Of a DNA stretch of 64,000 nt, positions 43,300 through 52,300 are shown piece by piece. Each line of letters opens with the position of its first letter. The stretch's first letter is position 1. Location: NCBI RefSeq assembly GCF_946479975.1, contig NZ_CAMLIX010000002.1:1-64000 (forward strand), given 5' to 3'. A program made the position numbers and the translations under genes. The notes below the pieces were generated by a model. The model was not told where the DNA came from. It worked only from the letters and a program-made list of their open reading frames with translations, and did no database searches. This DNA is from an uncultured Flavobacterium sp. (GTDB lineage: Bacteria; Bacteroidota; Bacteroidia; Flavobacteriales; Flavobacteriaceae).

Positions 43300-43878
43300 T
43301 TATTTTTTTGATGCAATCTTTTTTATTGCTTTTTGATATTCTTTTTCAGCTTTGGTGCTTCCGTCATCGATTATTTCAATTGCATAATCGTAAATCTTAT
43401 TGCTTTTGATTTTATAAAATGCAAGCCAATTTGTGCCTGAATTAACATGGCTTTCTATAATCTGATGTTAAGAATTATAAATTGGATTCTTGATTTCTTC
43501 AAAGCCAATTATTTTGGTAAAACTATTTGTTTTTGGGTTGAATAGATATAAGTTATAAGTCCAATTACTTCTTACATCAGAAAAATTTTGAACTAAAACA
43601 TCTTTAATATTATCATTGTTGAAATCTCTGAATTCAATTTCTTGGGCGCTACTGAAAATTTGATCTTTTAATAAAATTTTTGTTTCATTTTTTAAACGTT
43701 GTTTGATTATTAGCGTGCAGTTTGCATCATCACTATCTTCATCGTTTTTAAAATTGATAAGTTCAATAGAAATTAATTTGCCTTTATAGATGGAATCGCA
43801 TTTAATTATTGATCTTTTTTGTGCCACAGCACTAAATGAAATCAAGATGTACATTAAAATAAAAAAGCTTTTTTTCAT
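43300..43878 (-). pseudogene. XAC2610-like exported protein interrupted by an in-frame TAA
   Basis: The first 136 codons (43878-43471) read MKKSFFILMYILISFSAVAQ, a signal peptide, then a VCBS/XAC2610-like beta protein (FRDFNNDNIKDVLVQNF, YLFNPKTNSFTKIIGFEEI) ending PIYNS and TAA at 43468-43470. The same frame continues without a shift as HQIIESHVNSGTNWLAFYKI, with EIIDDGSTKAEKEYQKAI, to a TAA at 43300-43302; the total is exactly 193 triplets. The continuation fits the C-terminal part of the family, so a single nonsense change, or a sequencing error, has split the gene. The 193-nt stretch 43107-43299 holds nothing I recognise. Confidence 0.65.
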
Positions 43879-43944
43879 GTGATAGACTTTTTGAAACTAC
43901 GTGTTTTAAAGAAAAATAATCTTGGTTTCCCCTTCATGTCAAAA

Positions 43945-45459
43945 CTATGGTTTCGGAAAATCTTTACTCTGATAAGCGCCCAAATCTGGTGGAGAAATTC
44001 TTGTAATTCCTAAAATATCTGTCGGAATTATGTACAGCTGATTCCCTTTCGCGAAAGCGGCAGAAGTCTTATCAATATTAAATTTATTCTGAGAAACATT
44101 ATAATATTTCGGATTTTCATTCAAAATAATGTTGTTATAATGTTCTGTGTCTGTTTTAAATTGATAATCAGGATTTGTTGTTGAACTGCTAAATTTTAAA
44201 AGACAATTATTCAATTGATAGACAAATGCTGCAGTAGTATTTTTACTCAAATTAAATTCGTTTGTGCTTGAGCCGTAAATGATACAATTGTTGAAAGTAG
44301 CCTGAGTAAGCGGATTTGTTTCTGGTGTTGAGCCTGCCAAAGTGTTGCTTAAAGAAACTGCAAATTGCGATGGAGCCGACCAATTATTGTTAAAAGTACA
44401 ATGCGTAAATTTGTAATTTCCACCATAGACGCAGGACAAACTTGCTAAACCAGCGTAATTAATTACAATGTTTTCTCCAGTAATTTGGGCGTTTTGAGCT
44501 AGAATTCCGTACTCTACACAATTGTAAATCTGTGAGTTTTTAATTTCAATAGTATTCGACGGACTTCTAAAATCTAAACCAATAACTGCATTTTTTAAAG
44601 TGAGATGATTAATGGAATGATTGGTACTCCCTTTTTCAAAAATAATAGATTTCCATTGTCCAGGAATATCAGAGTATGGAGATTCTAAACGATCGCCTTC
44701 AAAAATGACTTCGTTTTCTAATTTTTCAGTTGTTGAAGCAGTTCCGTTTATTTGAAGTGAAGCATTTTTGGCAACATATAATCCAGAATTGGCATGAAAA
44801 TGCACTTTTGCACCAGCCTCAAAAATCACATTTTTATTTTCTGGAACTCCTGCGTAACCGTAGATTACATAAGGTTTCTGTTTAGTGAAAATGAGTTCGT
44901 TTCCGTTTAGAGCATCATTTTCATTTAGATAAAATCCGTCGACATCTTTGCCGTCGATTTTGATTTTTTCTTTTGTGCCATCAGCATTTTGATTTGGATA
45001 TAAAAAAACAGCATCTTGAATTAAAGTAACCAAAGCCACTTCTTGAAGATTGGCACCGCTGTCAAATTGAATTTCGTCCGTATATAAAAAATCAGTTGGA
45101 TTTGCGTCTGTAATATCTGCCGTTGTTTCTATAAAAATGTATAAACTGTCTTTTGCTAAAAGCGTGACATCTTTAAAAATCTTACCATTTGTGCCGCTCA
45201 TTCCGTCAACCGTCATTCTGTATTTAGAATTTAAACCCTTTTTGAATTGAACCGTTGGAATCGAAATGTCATTTTTGCTCTGATTGTAAACTTTTAATTG
45301 ATACGTACTTGAACTAATGTTTTTAAAAACAGTATCCAAATAAACGGTGTCTCGAGAAAATTTTAAATTTCCAGTACTTGCAACAGTATCAAAATCAGTT
45401 CGGCAGGAACTGAAAGCTAGAATTATTCCGAAAATTAAAAATATAAAGTTTTGACGCAT
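43945..45459 (-). CDS. Right-handed beta-helix lipoprotein
   Basis: The product has 504 residues from the ATG at 45459 (MRQNFIFLIFGIILAFSSC); the few codons upstream belong to a repeat. The Cys after AFSS is a lipobox. Residues about 25-150 look like an Ig-like beta domain and the middle shows parallel beta-helix rungs (YGILAQNAQITGENIVINYA, NNCIIYGSSTNEFNL). The end reads GITRISPPDLGAYQSKDF, the common closing motif of surface proteins with a polymorphic-repeat beta-helix. Function unknown; a cell-surface polysaccharide-related role is usual for the fold. Confidence 0.8.
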   Translation of the reverse strand: MRQNFIFLIFGIILAFSSCRTDFDTVASTGNLKFSRDTVYLDTVFKNISSSTYQLKVYNQSKNDISIPTVQFKKGLNSKYRMTVDGMSGTNGKIFKDVTLLAKDSLYIFIETTADITDANPTDFLYTDEIQFDSGANLQEVALVTLIQDAVFLYPNQNADGTKEKIKIDGKDVDGFYLNENDALNGNELIFTKQKPYVIYGYAGVPENKNVIFEAGAKVHFHANSGLYVAKNASLQINGTASTTEKLENEVIFEGDRLESPYSDIPGQWKSIIFEKGSTNHSINHLTLKNAVIGLDFRSPSNTIEIKNSQIYNCVEYGILAQNAQITGENIVINYAGLASLSCVYGGNYKFTHCTFNNNWSAPSQFAVSLSNTLAGSTPETNPLTQATFNNCIIYGSSTNEFNLSKNTTAAFVYQLNNCLLKFSSSTTNPDYQFKTDTEHYNNIILNENPKYYNVSQNKFNIDKTSAAFAKGNQLYIIPTDILGITRISPPDLGAYQSKDFPKP

Positions 45460-45470
45460 CTGAATAGTTT

Positions 45471-45555
45471 TTTTTGCCACAGATTAAAAGGGTTAAAATA
45501 ATTTTTACACCCCAAAGAGAAAAATCCATTTAATCTGTGAAATCTGTGGCAAAAA
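45471..45555. repeat. Palindromic intergenic repeat (gccacagatt type)
   Basis: tttttgccacagattaaaag at 45471 is mirrored by ttaatctgtgaaatctgtgg, then caaaaa at 45555. It is related in design to the palindromes at 37027, 58778 and 63556. It lies between divergent genes, so it is not simply a terminator. Confidence 0.65.
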
Positions 45556-45708
45556 AAATATTTTCAGCCAAAGATTGATTGTTTTTGTAAAAATAGCAAA
45601 AAACCTACAGCTTTGAAGTTGAATTTTAATTTTAGTCCCGAAATTTCGGGAGGATTTTAGATTTATGTCTTATCTTTCTTTAATTTTACGATTTTAAAGT
45701 TTATATTA

Positions 45709-46140
45709 ATGAATTATACAAAAGAGCAGATTTTAGCGCGCTGTAATGAGTTTTCTAAAAACACATTGATGGAAACGCTAAAAATAGAATATATCGACGC
45801 CGGAGAGGATTTTTTAACTGCAAAAATGCCTGTAAATCCAAGTGTTCACCAGCCAATGGGATTGTTGCATGGTGGCGCTTCGGTAGCTTTGGCGGAAAGT
45901 GTGGGAAGTGCAGCTTCGCATTTTTTTATTAATCCGAAAGAGCAGGAAGTACGCGGAATTGAAATTTCTGCAAACCACCTAAAAAGTATTCGAGAAGGTA
46001 TTGTTTATGGCACTGCAAGAATTATTCATAAAGGAAGAAGTTTGCATCTTTGGGAAATCAGGATTACCGATGAAGATGGTAATTTGATTTCGCTTTGCAA
46101 ATTGATAAATATTGTTTTAGACAGAAAGAAAAGTGAATAA
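45709..46140 (+). CDS. Hotdog-fold acyl-CoA thioesterase (PaaI/MenI-like)
   Basis: The product has 143 residues. AKMPVNPSVHQPMGLLHGGASVALAES carries the HGG and following Glu of the 4-hydroxybenzoyl-CoA/DHNA-CoA thioesterase clade in two overlapping parts (VHQPMGLLHGGA, SVALAESVGSA). It ends 3 nt before menF, so release of 1,4-dihydroxy-2-naphthoate from its CoA ester in menaquinone synthesis is the likely job, although general thioesterase activity is possible. Confidence 0.8.
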   Translation: MNYTKEQILARCNEFSKNTLMETLKIEYIDAGEDFLTAKMPVNPSVHQPMGLLHGGASVALAESVGSAASHFFINPKEQEVRGIEISANHLKSIREGIVYGTARIIHKGRSLHLWEIRITDEDGNLISLCKLINIVLDRKKSE

Positions 46141-46143
46141 ACT

Positions 46144-47214
46144 ATGAATCCATTTTTCTTAAAAATTAAAAATCATAAAGAACAAAACTTGCCTTTTGTA
46201 CTTTATTCAAAACCCAACACAACAAATCTTATTGGGATTTTACAACAAAATAATTCTTTACATACCGTTTCTGATTACAGCGAAAAAGGATTTGTTTTTG
46301 CTTCTTTTGATGAAAAACAATTGATTTTAATTCCTGAAAACGAATCTGAAATTATTACTGCCGAAAAAGAAGCAGCTTCATTTGAATCAATAGAAATTGA
46401 TGATTTAAGTTTTGATCCAGAAGCTAAATTTCAATATGAATATTTAGTTGCGCAGGGAATTCAAGCGATTAAAAATGAAGAATTCAAAAAAGTAGTTTTG
46501 TCACGAAGTGAAGAAGTTCCTTTAGCTGAGTTTGATTTTATCGAAACCTTTCAGTATTTAATTCAATTATATCCAGCGACTTTTTGTTACTGCTTTTTTC
46601 ATCCCAAAATTGGACTTTGGATGGGTGCAACGCCTGAGAAATTGTTAAAAGCAAATGGAAATGTTTTCGAAACGATGGCTTTGGCAGGAACGCAGAAAGA
46701 CAATTCGCAAACAGAAATTGTCTGGCAGCAAAAAGAAAAAGACGAACAGCAATTTGTAACCGATTTTATTGTAAAAAGACTTCGTGAGTTTGCGGCTTCT
46801 GTTGTGGTTTCTGAACCTTATAGTTTAAAAGCAGGATCAATCTGGCATATTAAAACTGATATTTCGGGAGTTTTAAATGACAATTCGACTTTAGAAGAAG
46901 TTATTGATACGCTGCATCCAACTCCAGCTGTTTGTGGTCTGCCAAAGAAAAAGGCAAAGACGTTTATTATAGAAAATGAAAATTACGACCGAACTTTTTA
47001 TAGTGGATTTTTAGGTGAATTAAACAGCAGTTTTGCTGGAAATAAGGCAAGTTCTGATTTATTTGTAAATTTACGAAGCATGCAGATTCAGGAAAACAAA
47101 GCAATCCTGTACATGGGCTGCGGTATTACAAAAGAAAGTATTCCCGAAAGAGAATGGGAGGAAAGCGTTAATAAATCAATGACTATGAAAAGAGTGTTGA
47201 AAGTTATGAGTTAG
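46144..47214 (+). CDS. menF: Isochorismate synthase
   Basis: The product has 356 residues of the chorismate-binding family. FKKVVLSRSEEVPL, FCYCFFHPKIGLWMGATPE, ETMALAGTQ, LHPTPAVCGLPKKKA, YSGFLGELN and YMGCGITKESIPEREWEE hold the magnesium and chorismate site. It performs the first committed step to menaquinone. The last codons (KVMS) lie in a 7-nt tandem repeat that continues past the stop. Confidence 0.9.
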   Translation: MNPFFLKIKNHKEQNLPFVLYSKPNTTNLIGILQQNNSLHTVSDYSEKGFVFASFDEKQLILIPENESEIITAEKEAASFESIEIDDLSFDPEAKFQYEYLVAQGIQAIKNEEFKKVVLSRSEEVPLAEFDFIETFQYLIQLYPATFCYCFFHPKIGLWMGATPEKLLKANGNVFETMALAGTQKDNSQTEIVWQQKEKDEQQFVTDFIVKRLREFAASVVVSEPYSLKAGSIWHIKTDISGVLNDNSTLEEVIDTLHPTPAVCGLPKKKAKTFIIENENYDRTFYSGFLGELNSSFAGNKASSDLFVNLRSMQIQENKAILYMGCGITKESIPEREWEESVNKSMTMKRVLKVMS

Positions 47215-47246
47215 AAGTTATGAGTTATGAGTTATGAGTTATGAGT
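47203..47246. repeat. 7-nt tandem repeat (gttatga) at the end of menF
   Basis: About five copies of gttatga, one interrupted by tagaa, overlap the menF stop codon and continue into the gap before bshB1. The reverse strand carries no gene here. Confidence 0.7.
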
Positions 47247-47323
47247 TTTCAGTTGCAGTTTGCAGTTACTGAGACTGGATACTGCGACTAACTTGAAACC
47301 TGGAACAAAACAAACAAAAAAAT

Positions 47324-48040
47324 ATGAAATTAGATATACTAGCATTCGGTGCTCATCCAGACGATGTAGAATTAGGTTGTGCTGGAACCATTTTAAAAGA
47401 AGTTTCCCTTGGGAAAAAAGTTGGGATTGTTGACTTAACACGTGGCGAATTAGGAACACGCGGAACGGCAGAAACAAGAGATCAAGAAGCAAAAGATGCC
47501 GCAAAGATTTTAGGTGTTTTGGTTCGCGAAAATTTAGCCATGCGCGATGGCTTTTTTGTGAATGATGAAAAACATCAATTAGAAGTCATAAAAATGATCC
47601 GTAAATATAAACCTGAGATTGTGTTGTGTAATGCAGTTGACGACCGTCATATAGATCATGGAAAAGGAAGCAAATTAGTTTCTGATGCTTGCTTTTTATC
47701 TGGGTTGATGAAAATTGAAACTTCGATTGACGGAGAAAAACAAGAAGCTTGGAGACCTAAAGTAGTATATCACTATATTCAGTGGAAAAACCTAGAGCCA
47801 GACTTTGTAGTAGACATTACAGGATTTGAAGAAAAGAAGATTGAAGCTGTTATGGTTTATAAAACGCAGTTTTACGATCCGAATTCGAAAGAACCAACAA
47901 CGCCAATTACAAGTAAAAACTTCTTTGAGAGTTTAAATTATCGTGCACAGGATTTAGGAAGACTTGTTGGTAAGGATTTTGCAGAAGGTTTTACTGTTGA
48001 AAGATGTTTGGCAGTCAATAGTTTAGAAAGTTTATTGTAA
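47324..48040 (+). CDS. bshB1: Bacillithiol biosynthesis deacetylase BshB1
   Basis: The product has 238 residues of the LmbE/PIG-L fold. LAFGAHPDDVELGCAGT gives the zinc-binding His-Pro-Asp-Asp, TRGELGTRGTAETRDQEA and AVDDRHIDHGKGSKLV follow, and the C-terminal VGKDFAEGFTVERCLAV matches BshB1 proteins. It removes the acetyl group from GlcNAc-malate in bacillithiol synthesis, the low-molecular-weight thiol expected in this phylum. Confidence 0.93.
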   Translation: MKLDILAFGAHPDDVELGCAGTILKEVSLGKKVGIVDLTRGELGTRGTAETRDQEAKDAAKILGVLVRENLAMRDGFFVNDEKHQLEVIKMIRKYKPEIVLCNAVDDRHIDHGKGSKLVSDACFLSGLMKIETSIDGEKQEAWRPKVVYHYIQWKNLEPDFVVDITGFEEKKIEAVMVYKTQFYDPNSKEPTTPITSKNFFESLNYRAQDLGRLVGKDFAEGFTVERCLAVNSLESLL

Positions 48041-48053
48041 TTTTTTCATTTTT

Positions 48054-48087
48054 TTCTTTGTAGAACTCAACCTTTGTTATATATTTG
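48054..48087 (+). promoter_or_regulatory. Promoter of tRNA-His
   Basis: A TTTG near 48056-48059 and TATATTTG at 48080-48087 are spaced about 20 nt, a good Bacteroidota promoter, with the tRNA starting about 20 nt later. Confidence 0.55.
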
Positions 48088-48108
48088 CACTCGCTAAGCA
48101 GAAAAATG

Positions 48109-48182
48109 GTGGTTGTAGCTCAGCTGGTTAGAGTAGCGGTTTGTGGTGCCGCGGGTCGCCGGTTCGAACCCGGTCAGCCACC
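48109..48182 (+). tRNA. tRNA-His(GTG)
   Basis: Acceptor GTGGTTG/CAGCCAC with an extra G at 48108 (the G-1 typical of His) facing discriminator C. D-arm GCTC/GAGT, anticodon stem GCGGT/GCCGC with loop TTGTGGT (GTG), T-arm GCCGG-TTCGAAC-CCGGT. This is a regular tRNA, unlike the odd cluster at 16 kb. Confidence 0.95.
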
Positions 48183-48190
48183 CAGAAATT

Positions 48191-48221
48191 TAAAGCCTTG
48201 AAGAAATTCAAGGCTTTTTTT
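48191..48221 (+). terminator. Terminator of tRNA-His
   Basis: AAAGCCTTGAA pairs with TTCAAGGCTTT around GAAA, an 11-bp stem with a T-run after it. Confidence 0.9.
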
Positions 48222-48323
48222 GTTTTCTGACGAAAACAAAAAAATAAATTCCAAAATTTTTAAATTCCAAATTCCAATTCGATACAGTTTGGAATTTGGA
48301 ATTTAAAATAATTGGAATTTCAT

Positions 48324-48354
48324 AAAAAAAGCACGACGATTAAGTCATGCTTTT
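48324..48354 (-). terminator. Terminator of the zinc metallopeptidase gene
   Basis: On the minus strand GCATGAC pairs with GTCGTGC (one U-G pair in RNA) around TTAATC and is followed by a run of seven U. It lies 30 nt after the stop codon. Confidence 0.8.
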
Positions 48355-48383
48355 CTAGCGGTTAATATATTTGGTTTTATGTA

Positions 48384-49238
48384 TTATCGCATTTCTTCAA
48401 ATGTAGTTCCTTGTTTGATATCTCCAGATTTAAAACCTTTGTTAAACCAATACATTCTTTGTTCTGATGTTCCGTGTGTAAAAGAATCGGGAACAACATG
48501 TCCCTGCATTTTACTTTGAATCGCATCATCTCCAACTGCATTTGCAGCGCTCAATGCTTCTTCGATATCTCCAACATCTAAATTATCTTGATTGTAATGC
48601 GCCCAAACACCTGCATAAAAGTCAGCTTGTAATTCTAGCGCTACAGATAATTTATTGGCTTGTGCCTCACTTTTTCCTTCCTGTTCCTGACGCATTTTTG
48701 CAGACGTTCCCAATAGAGTTTGTATGTGATGGCCAATTTCATGCGAAATAACATATGCAATCGCAAAATCGCCTCCTTTTGCGCCAAACTTATTTTTTAA
48801 TTCTTCAAAAAATGCTAAATCCATATACACTTTTCGATCGCCTGGGCAATAGAATGGTCCAGATGCCGATGATGCACCGCCACAAGCTGTATTAACAGAA
48901 CCTTTAAAAAGTACTAATTTTGGTTTTTCGTAAGTCATTCCGTGTTCTGCAAAGATCTTAGTCCAAATGTCTTCGTTATCTGCTAAAACAACTTTGACAA
49001 AAGCTCCCATTTCTTCGTCTGCTTTACTTAGCGGAACTGTACTTTCTGTCTGCTGCGATTGTCCGCCTTGCAGTTGTTCTAAAATAGGTGCTATCTGCTG
49101 ACCCGTTTCACCTCCAAAAACATTAAGCAGTAAAACAATAATCCCAATAACTCCACCGCCTACTATTGCTTTTCCACCGCCGGAGATTGATCTTCTATCT
49201 TCTACATTGTCACTTTGTCTTCTGCCTAGCCACTTCAT
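48384..49238 (-). CDS. YpfJ-type neutral zinc metallopeptidase
   Basis: The product has 284 residues. MKWLGRRQSDNVEDRRS is the family start, then a membrane helix (VGGGVIGIIVLLLNVFGG). The protease part has SGPFYCPGDRKVYMDLAFF, VISHEIGHHIQ with the HExxH zinc site, ELQADFYAGVWAHY with the third ligand, and GTSEQRMYWFNKGF at the end. It is probably anchored in the inner membrane facing the periplasm. The substrate is unknown. Confidence 0.92.
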   Translation of the reverse strand: MKWLGRRQSDNVEDRRSISGGGKAIVGGGVIGIIVLLLNVFGGETGQQIAPILEQLQGGQSQQTESTVPLSKADEEMGAFVKVVLADNEDIWTKIFAEHGMTYEKPKLVLFKGSVNTACGGASSASGPFYCPGDRKVYMDLAFFEELKNKFGAKGGDFAIAYVISHEIGHHIQTLLGTSAKMRQEQEGKSEAQANKLSVALELQADFYAGVWAHYNQDNLDVGDIEEALSAANAVGDDAIQSKMQGHVVPDSFTHGTSEQRMYWFNKGFKSGDIKQGTTFEEMR

Positions 49239-49376
49239 ATTAAATTGTTTATTAAACTTATTATCGATTTTATAGTACTAATTTATATATTTTTTGTGAT
49301 TAATTTTACATTTATAAAATTAATCTTCAAAAAATAATAACGGAGTAATATGACTTTTATTTGAGAAGAAAATTAT

Positions 49377-52300
49377 TTATCCCAACCATTTAATTAACGT
49401 TTCTTCAACGCTGCCTTTCATAATGGGTTTAGAAATATAATCGTCCATTCCGGCAGAAATGCATTTGTTTCTTTCGTCTTTTTCTGCGCCTGCAGTAACG
49501 GCAATAATCGGAATGTCACGCCCTTTTTTGGTATTTCTAATGGCTTTTGTAGTTTCGTAGCCATTCATAATCGGCATTTGAATATCCATAAAAACAATCG
49601 TCGGATTTATTTTTTCAAACTGCTGAATTGCTTCATAACCATTTTCGCATTCGTGGATGTAAGCATTGTTATAAAGATTTTTTATAATCGTTTTCAATAA
49701 AAGCATATTTACCTTATTGTCTTCTACAATTAGAAAAGTAATGTTGTGGTCATTAGGTTCAATGTTTTCAGCATCAACTTCGATATTTAAACTTTTAAGC
49801 TCTGTATTGTATTTGTCGCTGATGCTTTGGTTGCTTGTTTTTAGATTTAAATCAAAGAAAAAATTACTTCCTTCATTAATTTCACTTTCAAGCTGTAAGC
49901 GGCTTTCCATTAAAGCAAGAAGATGATTTGAAATAGTTAATCCCAATCCAGTTCCTCCAAATTTTCTTGTTGTAGAACTATCTTCTTGTGAAAAAGCTTT
50001 AAAAATTTTCTTCTGATTCTTTTCCAGAATTCCAATTCCAGTGTCGACTACAGAAAAACGGATTACATGATGGTTATTTTTTTTCTTTTCTAAAACCGAT
50101 ACGTTAAGTTTTATAGAACCTTTGGTTGTAAATTTTACAGCGTTTGACAACAGGTTTATTAAAATTTGTTTAATTCGAACGATGTCAGTCCAAATATATT
50201 TTGGTACATCAGGATCAATATTCAATTCTAGTTGCAGATTTTTTTGATTGGATTCGTAAACGATTAAATCAAAAACTTGTACTAAGATTTTTTTAATATC
50301 ATAAAGATCAATGAAAAGTTCAAGTTTTCCTGCTTCAATTTTAGAAAAATCTAAAATATCATTAATAATTTCAAGCAGTGAATGCGCCGATTGATTAATG
50401 GTTGTCATGTACTTTTCCTGAATTTCCTCCAGTTCTGTTTTCATGAGTAGATGCGTAAAACCTATAATGCCGTTAAGTGGAGTTCTAATTTCGTGCGACA
50501 TATTGGCTAAGAAATCAGATTTTGATTTGTTTGCCGCTTCGGCGAGTTGTTTGGCTTTTATCGCGTCTTCCGTTTCTTTTTTGTTCGTAATGTCAAAGTA
50601 AATACCGCCTACAAATTCGATTTCGTCATCTCTTTTTATTACATCTCCAAATTCTTCTACCCAGATATACTCGCCAGATTTTCGCTTTATGCGATAAACA
50701 TTATGCAGTGGTGCTCCTTTTTGTAAATTGTCGATTTGGTTGTTAATCACATCTTCTTTGTCTTCGTGATGAATTAAAGACAGAAATGATAAATTGTTTT
50801 CTATAAACTCTGATTTTGAATAACCAGTTAAATTTAGAACTTCATCATTCAGGAAAATTTTGGTAGAAAATGCATCAAACTTAGAGAGATAAACCGTTCC
50901 TGGAATGTTGTTTGCAATAAGTTTGAATTTTTCTTCGCTTTCTACAATTTTATTTTCGTTTCGATTTCTTTCTAAAGCAGATGAAATATTATTTGCTAAT
51001 ACTTGAAAAATATGAATTTCATCTTCAGACCATTTTTTCTCTTTCGTACAATCATCAAAACCAATAAAACCAGTAAAAAGATCATTAATATAAAGCGGTA
51101 AAATCAAAATAGATTTGATTTCGTTGTTTATCAATAATGTTTTAAAAAATCCTTCGTTGAGATGACGCGTTAAAGTATTTACGACTTTTTTCTGCTGCGC
51201 TGCTTCAAAGATTTCTTTAAGATTTTCTTCGGTCATGTGGCGCAAGGGCGTAATTTGATGTTCGATTCCTTGCCGTGACCATTTATATTTCTGACTTACA
51301 GTGTTGTAAATAGCATCTCTTTCATAATAATACATATGATCTACTTTTGCTGCTTTTCCTATAATGTCATAAGTTTCCTGAAACATTTGCTGAGTTGTTT
51401 TACTGAGCAGAAATTTTTCGGTACACAAAGAAAGGGCAGATAAAAGCTGACTTTTGAATTCTAATTTTCTTTCGGCTTCTAGACGCATTTGCGATGAAAT
51501 TGCCAGCGAAATCACATCTGAAATGGTTCTGGCATAATTGATGTCTTCATTGTCCCATTCTCGTTGTTTTTCAGTGCTTTCAAAACAGACAACTCCAGCC
51601 AATTGTCCTGTTAAAAAAATCGGAACATCAAGCATGGATTTGATATTATTTTTGGTAAAGTAGATTTTTTTAAATTCTGATGTTTCCAGTTTATTGAATA
51701 CATCTGGCGCATTAATAATGGCTTTTTTGTTTAAAGTCTCAAAATAAATCGGATATGATTCTTTGTTTAAAATGTTTTTGTCATTTAATTTTTGATTATC
51801 AAGACTGTAAAGGTTTTTGCAGGTAATTAAATCTTTATGATATTTCCAAAAACTAACCCGATTGACACTGCTTATTAAAGCTGCTTCTTTTAGAATAAGA
51901 TCAATAACAGTATTTAGTTTGTCATATTTGCTAAAATCGGTTGTAGATAGTTTTTTTGTGGAACTATTGTAAGCTTCAATTTTTTTAAGCCGTTTTTGTT
52001 TTTCTTTTTCAATATTCTTTTTCTCGGTAATATCTCGTGCAATTCCAGAGAAACCAGTTGTATGTCCGAGGTCGTTTTTGCGGACAATAATTTTTTGAGA
52101 GATCCATATTTCTTCGCCGTTTTTCTTTAAAATCGGAATTTCTATAACTGGATAATTATTCTCGTTAAGTACTAGATTTTCATAAAACTCAACGGCATTT
52201 CCAATATAATGCTCATGAATGATATTAGAATAATGTTTTTTGATGATTTCATTTTCGGAATAACCAAGAATAGAAAAACCAAATTCGTTTATAAACGTAA

